Assembly (NCBI GenBank): GCA_023091735.1
Contig: JALKBU010001245.1
Coordinates: 1-13,891 of the forward strand
Reading direction: 5' to 3'
Length of the DNA stretch: 13,891 nucleotides
Source: Trichomonas tenax
Taxonomy: Eukaryota; Parabasalia; Trichomonadida; Trichomonadidae
Of the stretch, positions 7,310 through 13,891 are shown piece after piece; position 1 is the first letter of the stretch; each line of letters opens with the position of its first letter. A program made the translations under genes and the position numbers. A model generated the notes under the pieces. It saw only the letters and a program-made list of their open reading frames with translations, searched no databases and was not told where the DNA came from.

Positions 7310-7939
7310 ATGAGATTGAATAAATTTGTTTTATTTCACACGATTTCGATTTTCGTCGTCATTCTTTTCCCATTTATCGCAGCGATGCTTCTAGGCTCTA
7401 CCAACGAGATTTTCACGTTCTCTAAAGCTTATGCGAGATCAGTGACATTTCAACTTGGCGTTTACGCTGTTTTTCTCGTCGTTTCTATCATCGGATACAT
7501 TTCTGTTTGGTTTTCCAACAAATTGTGGAACTTAATTTACGCATTTTATTATTTATTGGTTATTATTTTGGCATTGGCCACAACAATTGTCTTCTTTTGC
7601 GCTACATCGATGGCAAAAGACCAAATCATCATGATTTACACTTCTCCTGTTAAATTTAAATTCGCAATTGAATATATGGAAGGAAATCTCACGTGCTGCG
7701 GCTATGAAGGTGCCATAGATGTTTTATGCACGAATTCAACGTTTGAAGGCACAAAATGCGATGTTGCTGCACCTAAAAAATATAAACAGCCAGTCATTGT
7801 CCTTCAGCTCGGAAATGTCGTCTCCTTGATTGTGCTGATCTTGCGCTTGATGCATCTCGTTTATTCGATTTTACAAGATAATCCAACCGCAACTTCGGGA
7901 GAAAGCTCTGTTTTACACAAAATTATCAACTTCCAGTAA
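7310..7939 (+). CDS. Tetraspanin-like membrane protein
   Basis: The 209-residue protein has four predicted membrane segments (about 7-28, 45-67, 74-98 and 161-185), short cytoplasmic ends and one large extracellular loop (about 99-160). The loop has the tetraspanin hallmark CCG (129-131) plus C140 and C150, enough for two disulfides, and N-glycosylation sequons at N126 and N142. Tetraspanins organise other membrane proteins in the plasma membrane and vesicles; in trichomonads they have been linked to surface and exosome functions. The length and four-cysteine loop are at the small end for the family. The ATG is the first after an in-frame TAA and follows a GTGACA element. The gene converges on the HIRA-like gene. 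The specific role is unknown. Confidence 0.82.
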   Translation: MRLNKFVLFHTISIFVVILFPFIAAMLLGSTNEIFTFSKAYARSVTFQLGVYAVFLVVSIIGYISVWFSNKLWNLIYAFYYLLVIILALATTIVFFCATSMAKDQIIMIYTSPVKFKFAIEYMEGNLTCCGYEGAIDVLCTNSTFEGTKCDVAAPKKYKQPVIVLQLGNVVSLIVLILRLMHLVYSILQDNPTATSGESSVLHKIINFQ

Positions 7940-8031
7940 CAAGTAACTGTTTGGTGCGTATTTCTATTGTAGTTTGTTTTATTAATAAAAATTTAACAAT
8001 TTAATATACAAAAAAATAAATAAATAAAACT
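7940..8031. terminator. Shared 3' region of two convergent genes
   Basis: Only 92 bases separate the stop codons of the tetraspanin (+) and HIRA-like (-) genes. The segment contains AATAAA (7984-7989) in the plus direction and several TAAA words on the minus strand. These could act as polyadenylation signals for both transcripts, whose 3' ends probably overlap. Confidence 0.4.
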
Positions 8032-10935
8032 TCACATAAACGAATCATCAGCGAATAAATCGAGTTTCTTCTGTTCTTCTTCCTCTTCGTGATCATCTTT
8101 GTTTGTTGTATCTGTTGTTGCTTCTTCTTCATTCTGATGCTCTTCTTCTTCATCCTGATGCTCTTCTTCCTCTTCGTTTGCCTGATTTTGTTCATCATTC
8201 TCCTCTTCTAACTTCTTTTCATCGGACTCTGATTCAGAAGAATATTTGATTTGTTTCCGCTTTCTTGTGCTTCTTCTCAGCTGTGATTCGTTAACTTTTG
8301 ATTCCGGCTTTCTTCCGCGCTTTGGTTTGATTCCTTCTTCTTCTTCGTCATCGATGCTTTCTTCTCTCGGAATATCAATTGTTGCTTTATGCGTTTCACT
8401 GCTTTCTTCGCTTTTAGCTTCTTGTTTGTTTTCATTCGATTTTTGAAGGAACATCGGAAGTGTTGTTTGTATTGATGCCTTCCTTTTAACAGGCGACTTC
8501 ATCTGTGTTTTACGTGTTTGCCCTGAAATGAGGCTGTAATCTTCCTGAGTTTGTTGTTGATTCTGCTGCTGTTTGATTGCTGTCTGTGGAGCAGATTGTT
8601 GCTGCGGTTGCTGTTGAATGTTTTGTTGCTGCTGAATCGGCTGCTGAGGAACAGATTGTTGAATATTTTGTTGTTGCAAGATTTGCTGTTGTTGTAGTGC
8701 TTGTTGTTGAATGCTTTGCTGTTGCATTGGTTGCTGAATTGTTTGCTGCTTCACTTGGATCTCCTTTTGGTGCTGCTGCCGCGCTGTTTGCATTGCCTGC
8801 AAAACGTTGTAATGGTTTGCGAGCGCGTTGTAAACTTGCTTGTATTGCTCGACAATTTTAGCCTGATCAGGAGTGATTGGGACACAGCTCTGTGTCTGCT
8901 TCTGGATGGTCTGAATGTAAGGGGCGTAACAATTGATGATCTGAGTGTATTGCATGACCTGCTGATTATTCAATATGATACTCTGTATTGGCTGCATCTG
9001 AGAAGCTTGTATTTGTTGTTGTTGCGGTAGCTGCTGTTGGATTGGCTGTGCTTGAATTGTTTCATCTGGTTTTTCGATTGCTGGTTGAGATATTTGCGAC
9101 ATTTGTGATATTTGAGACATCTGTGAAACAGTTGGAGATGGCATCGGCATCTTTGGCTTCTTCAGCGGCGTTTGCGGCGTTTCTGGATACTTTCTCGGTC
9201 TTCCGCGCTTCTTCGGGATTCTCGCAACAAGAATTGTGCTGTCTTCCGCAATGAACGCTTGCTGGTTCTGTGCAGCGTATTCATCTTCGTTGTCTTTCTG
9301 AGATATATCGTGTTCATCTTGGCCGAGAACTTCATCCTGAACAGCGAATGGATCGTCCTCGTTTCTCTTCTCTATCTGAGCCATCTCTCCCTGCTTCGTG
9401 GACTGCCCAACCATTGCCGCGTATCTCTGCCTGAGCAGCTGGTTCGCCTCGAGCATGAACTTTCTCGCCTCGATATCTGATGCTCTGTTGAACTCGTCGA
9501 TGATTGTGTTGAGTTCCATTGCATGATAGCGATCGAAGTACGTCTTCTTGAGACTCGTGAAGTACTGGAACTGCTGCAGAACTGACGACAAGTTGAAGTT
9601 CAATGTCTGTGTGACTTGGTTGAGCTTGATTGGGTCGTTTGTGAACTGGACTTGAGCCTGCTTCATGAGTGCCTGATACTGCGAGAACTGCGTGTTCAGT
9701 GTCTTGATGGAGTTCAAGATCTGCGAGATTGGCGTCTGTGGAGCGACAGTGTTGTAGAACTGCCTGATGTGGTTTGGCTCGTTTTGGGCAAAAGTGATTT
9801 TGGCTCTCTCTGCAGTGACAGTTTCGTTTTCGAATGTTGGTTTCTCTTCCTCGTTCAAATGGTACGTTGAGAGTTTGCCCTTGAACACGAATCGCGGTCT
9901 TTCTTCTTCTGTAGTGTCCTTGCGCTTCAGTGCCATTTGATATTGCGGAGATTCTTTGATTCGATCGAACATGTCTGGATTGACGACGCTGATCATGTCA
10001 GCAGCCTGCTTGATGAGTTCTGTGATCGGAACATCGCAGTAAGAGTCGAACCATTCACCGATTCTCAAAAATAGCTGTGATGTGAGAATAAATGCTTTTT
10101 CCTGATCATTTTTGAGGTAAAACGAAAGAAGTTCCTTAAATGAAGATATTAAATTCTCTGAATCGTAATAAAGTAAAGAATTTGAAAATTCGTTTTCGAT
10201 ATCAGCGATTGTTTCATATTTATAAGACTTTGTGAAGTTCGAAGGAACTTGGTAATTATGGCAGACCCAGAAATTTCGTGCATTTGACCACCTAACTGCG
10301 TTCTCTTTGAAATAAATAATCGGAGAAAGAGATCCATCAGGAATTTCGCGTGTAACTTCAATTTTATCGATTACTGACATTTCATTCGCGTAAACTTGAT
10401 CGAATATTTTTACAATTTTCGCTCCAGTTTCGAATTTCCAAATGCAAACTTTCTTTAGAGAAGAGACAGACACGAAACAGTCATCGCCAATCTCCTTCAG
10501 GTAGATCAGATATCCCTGTATGAGTATCGTTGGGATGCAAAAACAACCCGTTATCGTATCAACGAACAAAATCGAGCCATCTTCGAGTGCTATGATGATT
10601 GTGTTTCTTGCAATGCATGCAGATGTCGGCCGAGAAGTGAAATTTATTACGTGATTCCAAATATTTCTGTTATCTTTCAATTTGATTAAAAAATGTTCTT
10701 TTTCGTCTGATTTTATTTGATACCATACATCACCATCAACAGGATCCACAATATTGAAGCGCGGTTTGCTTCTAGACTGGTTTTGTCGCGTCACAGCGCG
10801 CGGAGGAATCGGAATCACTTCGACTCCGACTTCGTTGTGCGAGGAAGTGAACGTCGACAGAAGGACCGGGTGAATTAAATCATTATCGTCCTCGTCGATA
10901 ATTTGGAACTCTAAAATTTCTTCAGGTGATAACAT
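8032..10935 (-). CDS. HIRA-domain-like chromatin protein with AT-hooks, Gln-rich region and acidic tail
   Basis: The 967-residue protein is probably nuclear. Residues about 90-295 resemble the C-terminal domain of the histone chaperone HIRA: a W-x-x-V strand, ALEDGSILFVDTITG, then CIPTILIQ (compare GRRLLPPILLPSP in animals), a strand set ending VCIWKF, and the closing helices IENEFSNSLL and FKELLSFYL. This match is from memory of the family and is moderately strong. No WD40 propeller precedes it, unlike canonical HIRA. Downstream come helical segments (about 400-515), an AT-hook KKRGRPRKY (575-583), SQMSQI repeats (604-617), a Gln-rich region (625-800), a PIP-box-like QTTLPMFL (823-830), a second AT-hook-like PKRGRKPE (871-878), a basic cluster (887-895) and a Glu-rich tail (901-955). 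The start is the first ATG after an in-frame TAA and follows AAACGTGACA. Likely roles are DNA-bound histone handling or transcriptional control. A transcription regulator unrelated to HIRA remains possible. Confidence 0.85.
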   Translation of the reverse strand: MLSPEEILEFQIIDEDDNDLIHPVLLSTFTSSHNEVGVEVIPIPPRAVTRQNQSRSKPRFNIVDPVDGDVWYQIKSDEKEHFLIKLKDNRNIWNHVINFTSRPTSACIARNTIIIALEDGSILFVDTITGCFCIPTILIQGYLIYLKEIGDDCFVSVSSLKKVCIWKFETGAKIVKIFDQVYANEMSVIDKIEVTREIPDGSLSPIIYFKENAVRWSNARNFWVCHNYQVPSNFTKSYKYETIADIENEFSNSLLYYDSENLISSFKELLSFYLKNDQEKAFILTSQLFLRIGEWFDSYCDVPITELIKQAADMISVVNPDMFDRIKESPQYQMALKRKDTTEEERPRFVFKGKLSTYHLNEEEKPTFENETVTAERAKITFAQNEPNHIRQFYNTVAPQTPISQILNSIKTLNTQFSQYQALMKQAQVQFTNDPIKLNQVTQTLNFNLSSVLQQFQYFTSLKKTYFDRYHAMELNTIIDEFNRASDIEARKFMLEANQLLRQRYAAMVGQSTKQGEMAQIEKRNEDDPFAVQDEVLGQDEHDISQKDNEDEYAAQNQQAFIAEDSTILVARIPKKRGRPRKYPETPQTPLKKPKMPMPSPTVSQMSQISQMSQISQPAIEKPDETIQAQPIQQQLPQQQQIQASQMQPIQSIILNNQQVMQYTQIINCYAPYIQTIQKQTQSCVPITPDQAKIVEQYKQVYNALANHYNVLQAMQTARQQHQKEIQVKQQTIQQPMQQQSIQQQALQQQQILQQQNIQQSVPQQPIQQQQNIQQQPQQQSAPQTAIKQQQNQQQTQEDYSLISGQTRKTQMKSPVKRKASIQTTLPMFLQKSNENKQEAKSEESSETHKATIDIPREESIDDEEEEGIKPKRGRKPESKVNESQLRRSTRKRKQIKYSSESESDEKKLEEENDEQNQANEEEEEHQDEEEEHQNEEEATTDTTNKDDHEEEEEQKKLDLFADDSFM
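8131..8172 (-). repeat. 21-base tandem repeat in the acidic tail coding region
   Basis: 8131-8151 and 8152-8172 are adjacent 21-mers differing at two positions. They encode the repeated acidic unit around EEHQDEEE and EEHQNEEE. Recent in-frame duplication explains the pattern. Confidence 0.65.
8536..9063 (-). repeat. Gln-rich low-complexity coding region
   Basis: This encodes residues 625-800, dominated by Gln with Pro, Ile, Ala and Ser in between. Gln is spelled with both CAA and CAG in mixed order, so this is not a simple triplet expansion. A less repetitive helical island (about residues 655-730) interrupts it. Confidence 0.7.
9086..9121 (-). repeat. 18-base tandem repeat encoding SQMSQI
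   Basis: 9086-9103 and 9104-9121 are adjacent 18-mers differing at three positions. They encode two copies of a six-residue unit rich in Ser-Gln. SQ pairs are potential ATM/ATR-type kinase sites, which would suit a chromatin protein but is speculative. Confidence 0.55.
9187..9213 (-). other. AT-hook motif within the HIRA-like protein
   Basis: Encodes KKRGRPRKY (residues 575-583) with the canonical GRP core flanked by basic residues, the minor-groove-binding AT-hook. It is followed by KKPK (592-595), so the segment may also serve as a bipartite nuclear localisation signal. Confidence 0.75.
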
Positions 10936-10941
10936 TAATTA

Positions 10942-10951
10942 TGTCACGTTT
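10942..10951 (-). promoter_or_regulatory. Start-proximal motif AAACGTGACA of the HIRA-like gene
   Basis: Read on the minus strand, AAACGTGACA ends 6 bases before the ATG at 10935. It is the same 10-mer that precedes the tetraspanin ATG, followed by TAATTA. Two unrelated genes sharing this word at nearly the same distance suggests a core promoter or transcription-factor site. Confidence 0.45.
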
Positions 10952-10959
10952 TTGATATC

Positions 10960-10971
10960 TGACAATTGTCA
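10960..10971. repeat. Perfect 12-bp palindrome upstream of the HIRA-like gene
   Basis: TGACAATTGTCA is fully self-complementary and lies 24 bases upstream of the ATG. It contains two inverted TGACA half-sites, the core of the GTGACA motif, so a dimeric regulator could bind here. Confidence 0.35.
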
Positions 10972-11644
10972 AATATTTTGTCAAAAATTCTTAACGTACA
11001 AAAAGTATTTTGGTTCGAGAACTCAAATATATCATATCGAAGATCTGTTTTTGATTGTCATCAAATCAGTTTTGATTAATATTAAATTCCATTTTAATTT
11101 GAATATTGTTTTGTTTTTTGCTTCTGCTACACTACTCAAATGTGGAGTTTTGCAAGAAGTGTATCTCATACAATAACTAAACACAGTCTATTTCCATATA
11201 TTATTTCATTAATTCAACTTGTAATTTGTTATATGAATAGGAACCATGGAATGATATATATAGTATTTATTCTTCTGTGCAAAAGTATTAAATAAATGGT
11301 TTCCATTTTCAATATGTGTTGAGAAAATTGGTTTTTAAATGTCGACAAAATTGCTTCCTTTTATAAAACAAAGCCCTTAAAGAGTTGCGCGATTGAAAGA
11401 TAAATTTATGTCTATTAAGCATCTATTGAAATATATAAAATTTGATAAAAATATATCTTTGGTAAAGATAGATTCTTATATATAAATGAAAAGAATGTTT
11501 ATTTTTATAATGATTCATGGGATATTTCAATAGTTTTTGAAATATTTTGGTGATTTCATTGTTGAAGCAATTTGTAGATGCAGGTATAAACAAACTTCGA
11601 ATATAAAAGAATTTCTTCCAAATTTTTTTGAATAGAGCAAAAAA

Positions 11645-12808
11645 ATGGATGAAGAAGATCAAATCCTCAAAGCGATGTGCAGATATGCTGAAAATAACGA
11701 TATAAGCAACATCGAATCACGACTTAACAGTGCCTGCATGTATTATGATCAGCCTATTTTTAATTTTCAATGTTTTCCATTTATTGAATTTGGAATCCAT
11801 GAACAACCCGTCGGACTCATGCACATAGCTGCATACCGTGATGCATTGGAAACGATAATAGTGCTAAATCGCATTTATGGGTTTTCTTTGCATTTGAATT
11901 TAGACACTGGACACCAGCCTTTGCATTTTGCGTGTCTTGGCGGATCATACGAGATAGCGGTGTATATACTCAATAATACAATAGATCAAATTAATAAAAG
12001 TGATGCTTCATATATAAATTATGCGATCAAATCAAATTCACATGAAATAGTTGAATTGATGGATAAGAGGAAATTCAAATTCACGCCGGATGCGAATGTG
12101 CTTCAAACAATACTATTGAACAAAGGTGTTGAATGCTTGAAGTTCTATTTGAAGAAATCGGAATATTTTAAAGGGAACTTTTTAATCACTGCAATTGAGA
12201 TGCAGAACGAAGAGATGATAAAGATGCTTTTGGAGAACAACAAAAATATGGACATGGACGACATTACGCCTAATAACCAAACTGTGCTTTCGTTCGCTTG
12301 CTATTATAACAATGAATTTTGCGTTCAAGAGGTTTTGAACAGAGTTTCTCGTGTTGATTTGCCAGAAAGCAAGCAGGCGAAGGCAGCTGTGCACTGGGGA
12401 TGCTATTCATGCAATCCTCGAATCGTGAAAATGTTATGCGATAGAAATATTGACGTAAATCGATTGGATGATAATTTCCATTGCGGGCCATATTACATGA
12501 TAGATAGGACTGATTCAAAGACGTTCATTGATATAATGGAAGTCCTTATTGATAACGGATTCGAGTTAGATGTGAGAAAAAATGAAGACTGCAACACATT
12601 ATTAGGGGAAGTCGTTGCGTCTGTGTCAAAAGATCCCGATGTGATTTGCTGGCTTTTGGAGAAGGGAGCTAACCCTGATTTAATGACGCACCATATTCGC
12701 AACAAAAATATTAGGAAGTATATAGAAGATATGGCAGAGAAAAATGTATCTTCGAAATTTCAGCGAATCTTAAAATTTTTAAAACGAGAAAATAAAAATA
12801 AGCAATGA
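11645..12808 (+). CDS. Ankyrin-repeat protein
   Basis: The 387-residue soluble protein is built of degenerate ankyrin repeats. The clearest are GLMHIAAYRDALETIIVL (57-74), QPLHFACLGGSYEIAVYIL (91-109), TVLSFACYYNNEFCVQEVL (213-231), AAVHWGCYSCNPRIVKML (247-264), a repeat ending VLIDNGFELD (300-309) and one ending WLLEKGANPDL (336-346). Each shows the helix pair and the final loop of the fold. The N-terminal 55 residues form a charged helical cap, as in the large trichomonad ankyrin family; the C-terminus is basic. Ankyrin stacks bind other proteins, but no catalytic domain is present and the partner cannot be read from sequence. The ATG is the first after an in-frame TAG and follows six A residues. 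The stop lies 12 bp from that of the converging broken gene. Confidence 0.88.
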   Translation: MDEEDQILKAMCRYAENNDISNIESRLNSACMYYDQPIFNFQCFPFIEFGIHEQPVGLMHIAAYRDALETIIVLNRIYGFSLHLNLDTGHQPLHFACLGGSYEIAVYILNNTIDQINKSDASYINYAIKSNSHEIVELMDKRKFKFTPDANVLQTILLNKGVECLKFYLKKSEYFKGNFLITAIEMQNEEMIKMLLENNKNMDMDDITPNNQTVLSFACYYNNEFCVQEVLNRVSRVDLPESKQAKAAVHWGCYSCNPRIVKMLCDRNIDVNRLDDNFHCGPYYMIDRTDSKTFIDIMEVLIDNGFELDVRKNEDCNTLLGEVVASVSKDPDVICWLLEKGANPDLMTHHIRNKNIRKYIEDMAEKNVSSKFQRILKFLKRENKNKQ

Positions 12809-12820
12809 AAATAATAATTT

Positions 12821-13414
12821 TTAAACGTTAACACCAGAGCCAGAGTCAGATGGTTTCTCCTTCTTCTTCGAAGATGAGCTGGAGGAGTTAGACTTCTTCT
12901 TTTCTTCCTTATCACCTTTCTTGCAATAATGATAACAATAACAACGAAGACGGAAACAACAACAGCAGCAATTATCTTGCCCTTGTTATCGTCGTCATCA
13001 CTTCCACTGCTTTCTACTTCCTTCTGCTCAGCTGTGTAAGAGGCCGCTTCTTCTTTTGATCCAGCGCCATCCTGTGTAGGTGTATAATATTCCTGGTTTT
13101 CTTCGAAATAGAACTCTTCATCTGCAGAAGATGAAGAAACAGGCTCGACAGTGAGTTTTGCATTGAATTCAATTTCCTTGCCTTCGGTCTCAGTTTGATT
13201 TAACTTGTCTAATTTTTCTTTAAGTTTATCGAGATCTTTCGGACATCCTTCTGTTCGAGGGTTCTCCTTGCACTTTTCATACAAATCATCCTGGTCACTA
13301 TAATATATATGGAATAGGTACTGGGATTGCAGCTAAAACTCTGCCCTCGACCGTTGAGGATGATTCACAACCAGTGGTTGTTTCGCCACCAGTCCGATCA
13401 CTAGGATCAGAGTC
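12821..13414 (-). pseudogene. Frameshifted gene for a single-pass surface protein
   Basis: Three reading-frame segments join into one plausible protein. The first (13414 to about 13300) is rich in Gly, Thr, Ser and Asp and ends AAIPVPIPY, then meets TAG at 13298-13300. The second (from about 13309) reads YYSDQDDLYEKCKENP, with GCPKDLDKLKEKLDKL, a Ser/Glu/Tyr-rich stalk and a membrane segment (IIAAVVVSVFVVIVII, about 12930-12980). At about 12924-12940 the sensible frame changes again, giving a cytoplasmic tail CKKGDKEEKKK, Ser- and Lys-rich, ending VNV and TAA at 12821-12823. Without that shift the frame would run on as arginine- and aromatic-rich nonsense into the ankyrin gene. The first break lies in a TA run. 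Upstream of 13414 an in-frame TAA interrupts further. The tail resembles those of trichomonad surface proteins. Real decay and assembly error are both possible. Confidence 0.6.
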
Positions 13415-13469
13415 TTATTCATCATCCTGATGGATTAAATTTTTATATCAGATTATCAAATGAGATTGA

Positions 13470-13700
13470 TTAGTGTAATATCGTATTGATGAACAAATTA
13501 GACTGAATAGTGTAATATTGCTTTCGCGGTAAACAAAAGAACATAATATAACCTCTTGTAAATTTGCTTTTATTAAACTGTGCTATCGAAAACCAATTTT
13601 GAATAATTTGCTCAGAAATTGCAGTAGGTTTGCATCCATTCATATTAACATTGCTTCCAGCAATGTAAGAGCTCACACTGAGGTAATATCTGACACAGTT
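13470..13700 (-). pseudogene. Coding-like fragment, perhaps an upstream part of the broken surface-protein gene
   Basis: The minus-strand frame is open between TGA (13701-13703) and its own stop, with no ATG at its start. The first half reads as protein, with CVRYYLSVSSYIAGSN and NGCKPTAISEQIIQNWF, including spaced cysteines. The second half becomes less convincing. Same strand and position suggest an eroded upstream exon-like piece of the 12821-13414 gene, but no continuous frame links them and I do not recognise a family. Confidence 0.3.
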
Positions 13701-13891
13701 TCAATAATATAAAAATGAACATAAAACGTATTTATAGTGCTCAGCTGTTCTTAAGCTAATCTGACCTTCTATCTGATCTTTGGTGTTCATATTTTTGAGT
13801 CTTTTTGTCTCGAACGCGAATATATTTTTCATTTATAAAAATATGTCTAATTTTTGAAAAATATAGGTAATAAATGCATTTCATACATATT
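13701..13891. other. A+T-rich right edge
   Basis: I see no gene, motif or repeat in the last 190 bases; a gene could continue outside the window. Confidence 0.4.

Larger units (their letters stand above)
10936..11644. other. Spacer upstream of HIRA-like and ankyrin genes
   Basis: This is the shared upstream region of two divergent genes. It contains the HIRA-side GTGACA element, a 12-bp palindrome and otherwise plain A+T-rich DNA. The ankyrin gene has no GTGACA word near its start. Open frames here are short, A+T-driven and unconvincing. Confidence 0.5.

Noticed and set aside
8536..9063. Trinucleotide CAG expansion
   Set aside because: CAA and CAG are mixed and interrupted by other codons, so it is not a pure repeat tract.
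8577..9480. Several overlapping plus-strand frames rich in Val, Leu and Ala
   Set aside because: They are antisense shadows of the Gln-rich and helical coding region of the HIRA-like gene.
13305..13431. Plus-strand reading GIAAKTLPSTVEDDSQPVVV and following Ser-rich text
   Set aside because: It looks protein-like but is the antisense of a better minus-strand reading that joins to the stalk, membrane segment and tail of the surface-protein gene.

Overview
This window looks like chromosomal DNA of a parabasalid protist (trichomonad). A Tritrichomonas-like genome fits better than Trichomonas vaginalis, but that is inference. The reasons are strongly A+T-rich spacers, intronless genes whose ATG follows directly on short A-rich leaders, and gene content typical of the expanded trichomonad families: a PP1-type phosphatase, a CK1-type kinase, a tetraspanin, an ankyrin-repeat protein and a single-pass surface protein with a Lys/Ser/Glu-rich cytoplasmic tail. 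There are no Shine-Dalgarno sites, operons, rRNA, tRNA or CRISPR arrays.

Layout from left to right. 1-527 is gene-poor spacer. 528-1480 is a complete-looking non-autonomous DNA transposon (MITE or foldback type, about 940 bp) with ~49-bp terminal inverted repeats and a 7-bp flanking direct repeat; its interior is a series of alternating palindromes. About 75 bp beyond its right end lies a PP1-type phosphatase gene (1550-2509, +). A spacer with small hairpins follows, then a coding relic resembling the end of a phage-tail-collar-type protein (3337-3630, -), a CK1-family kinase (3766-5097, -) and a long spacer (5098-7309). A tetraspanin-like gene (7310-7939, +) converges, 92 bp apart, on a 967-residue nuclear protein (8032-10935, -). 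That protein has a HIRA-like domain at its N-terminus, then AT-hooks, a Gln-rich region, a PIP-box-like motif and an acidic tail. After another spacer come an ankyrin-repeat gene (11645-12808, +) and, converging on it with a 12-bp gap, a surface-protein gene broken by at least two frameshifts (12821-13414, -), with another coding-like fragment beyond it (13470-13700, -).

The genes do not form a pathway. Two are signalling enzymes of opposite sense (phosphatase and kinase), two are membrane or surface proteins, one is chromatin-related and one is an ankyrin scaffold. The observations most worth following are the MITE abutting the PP1 promoter, the unusual HIRA-domain/AT-hook/PIP-like architecture, and a motif AAA[AC]GTGAC that occurs eight times in the window, always outside the supported genes, and lies 6-8 bases before the ATG of two of them.
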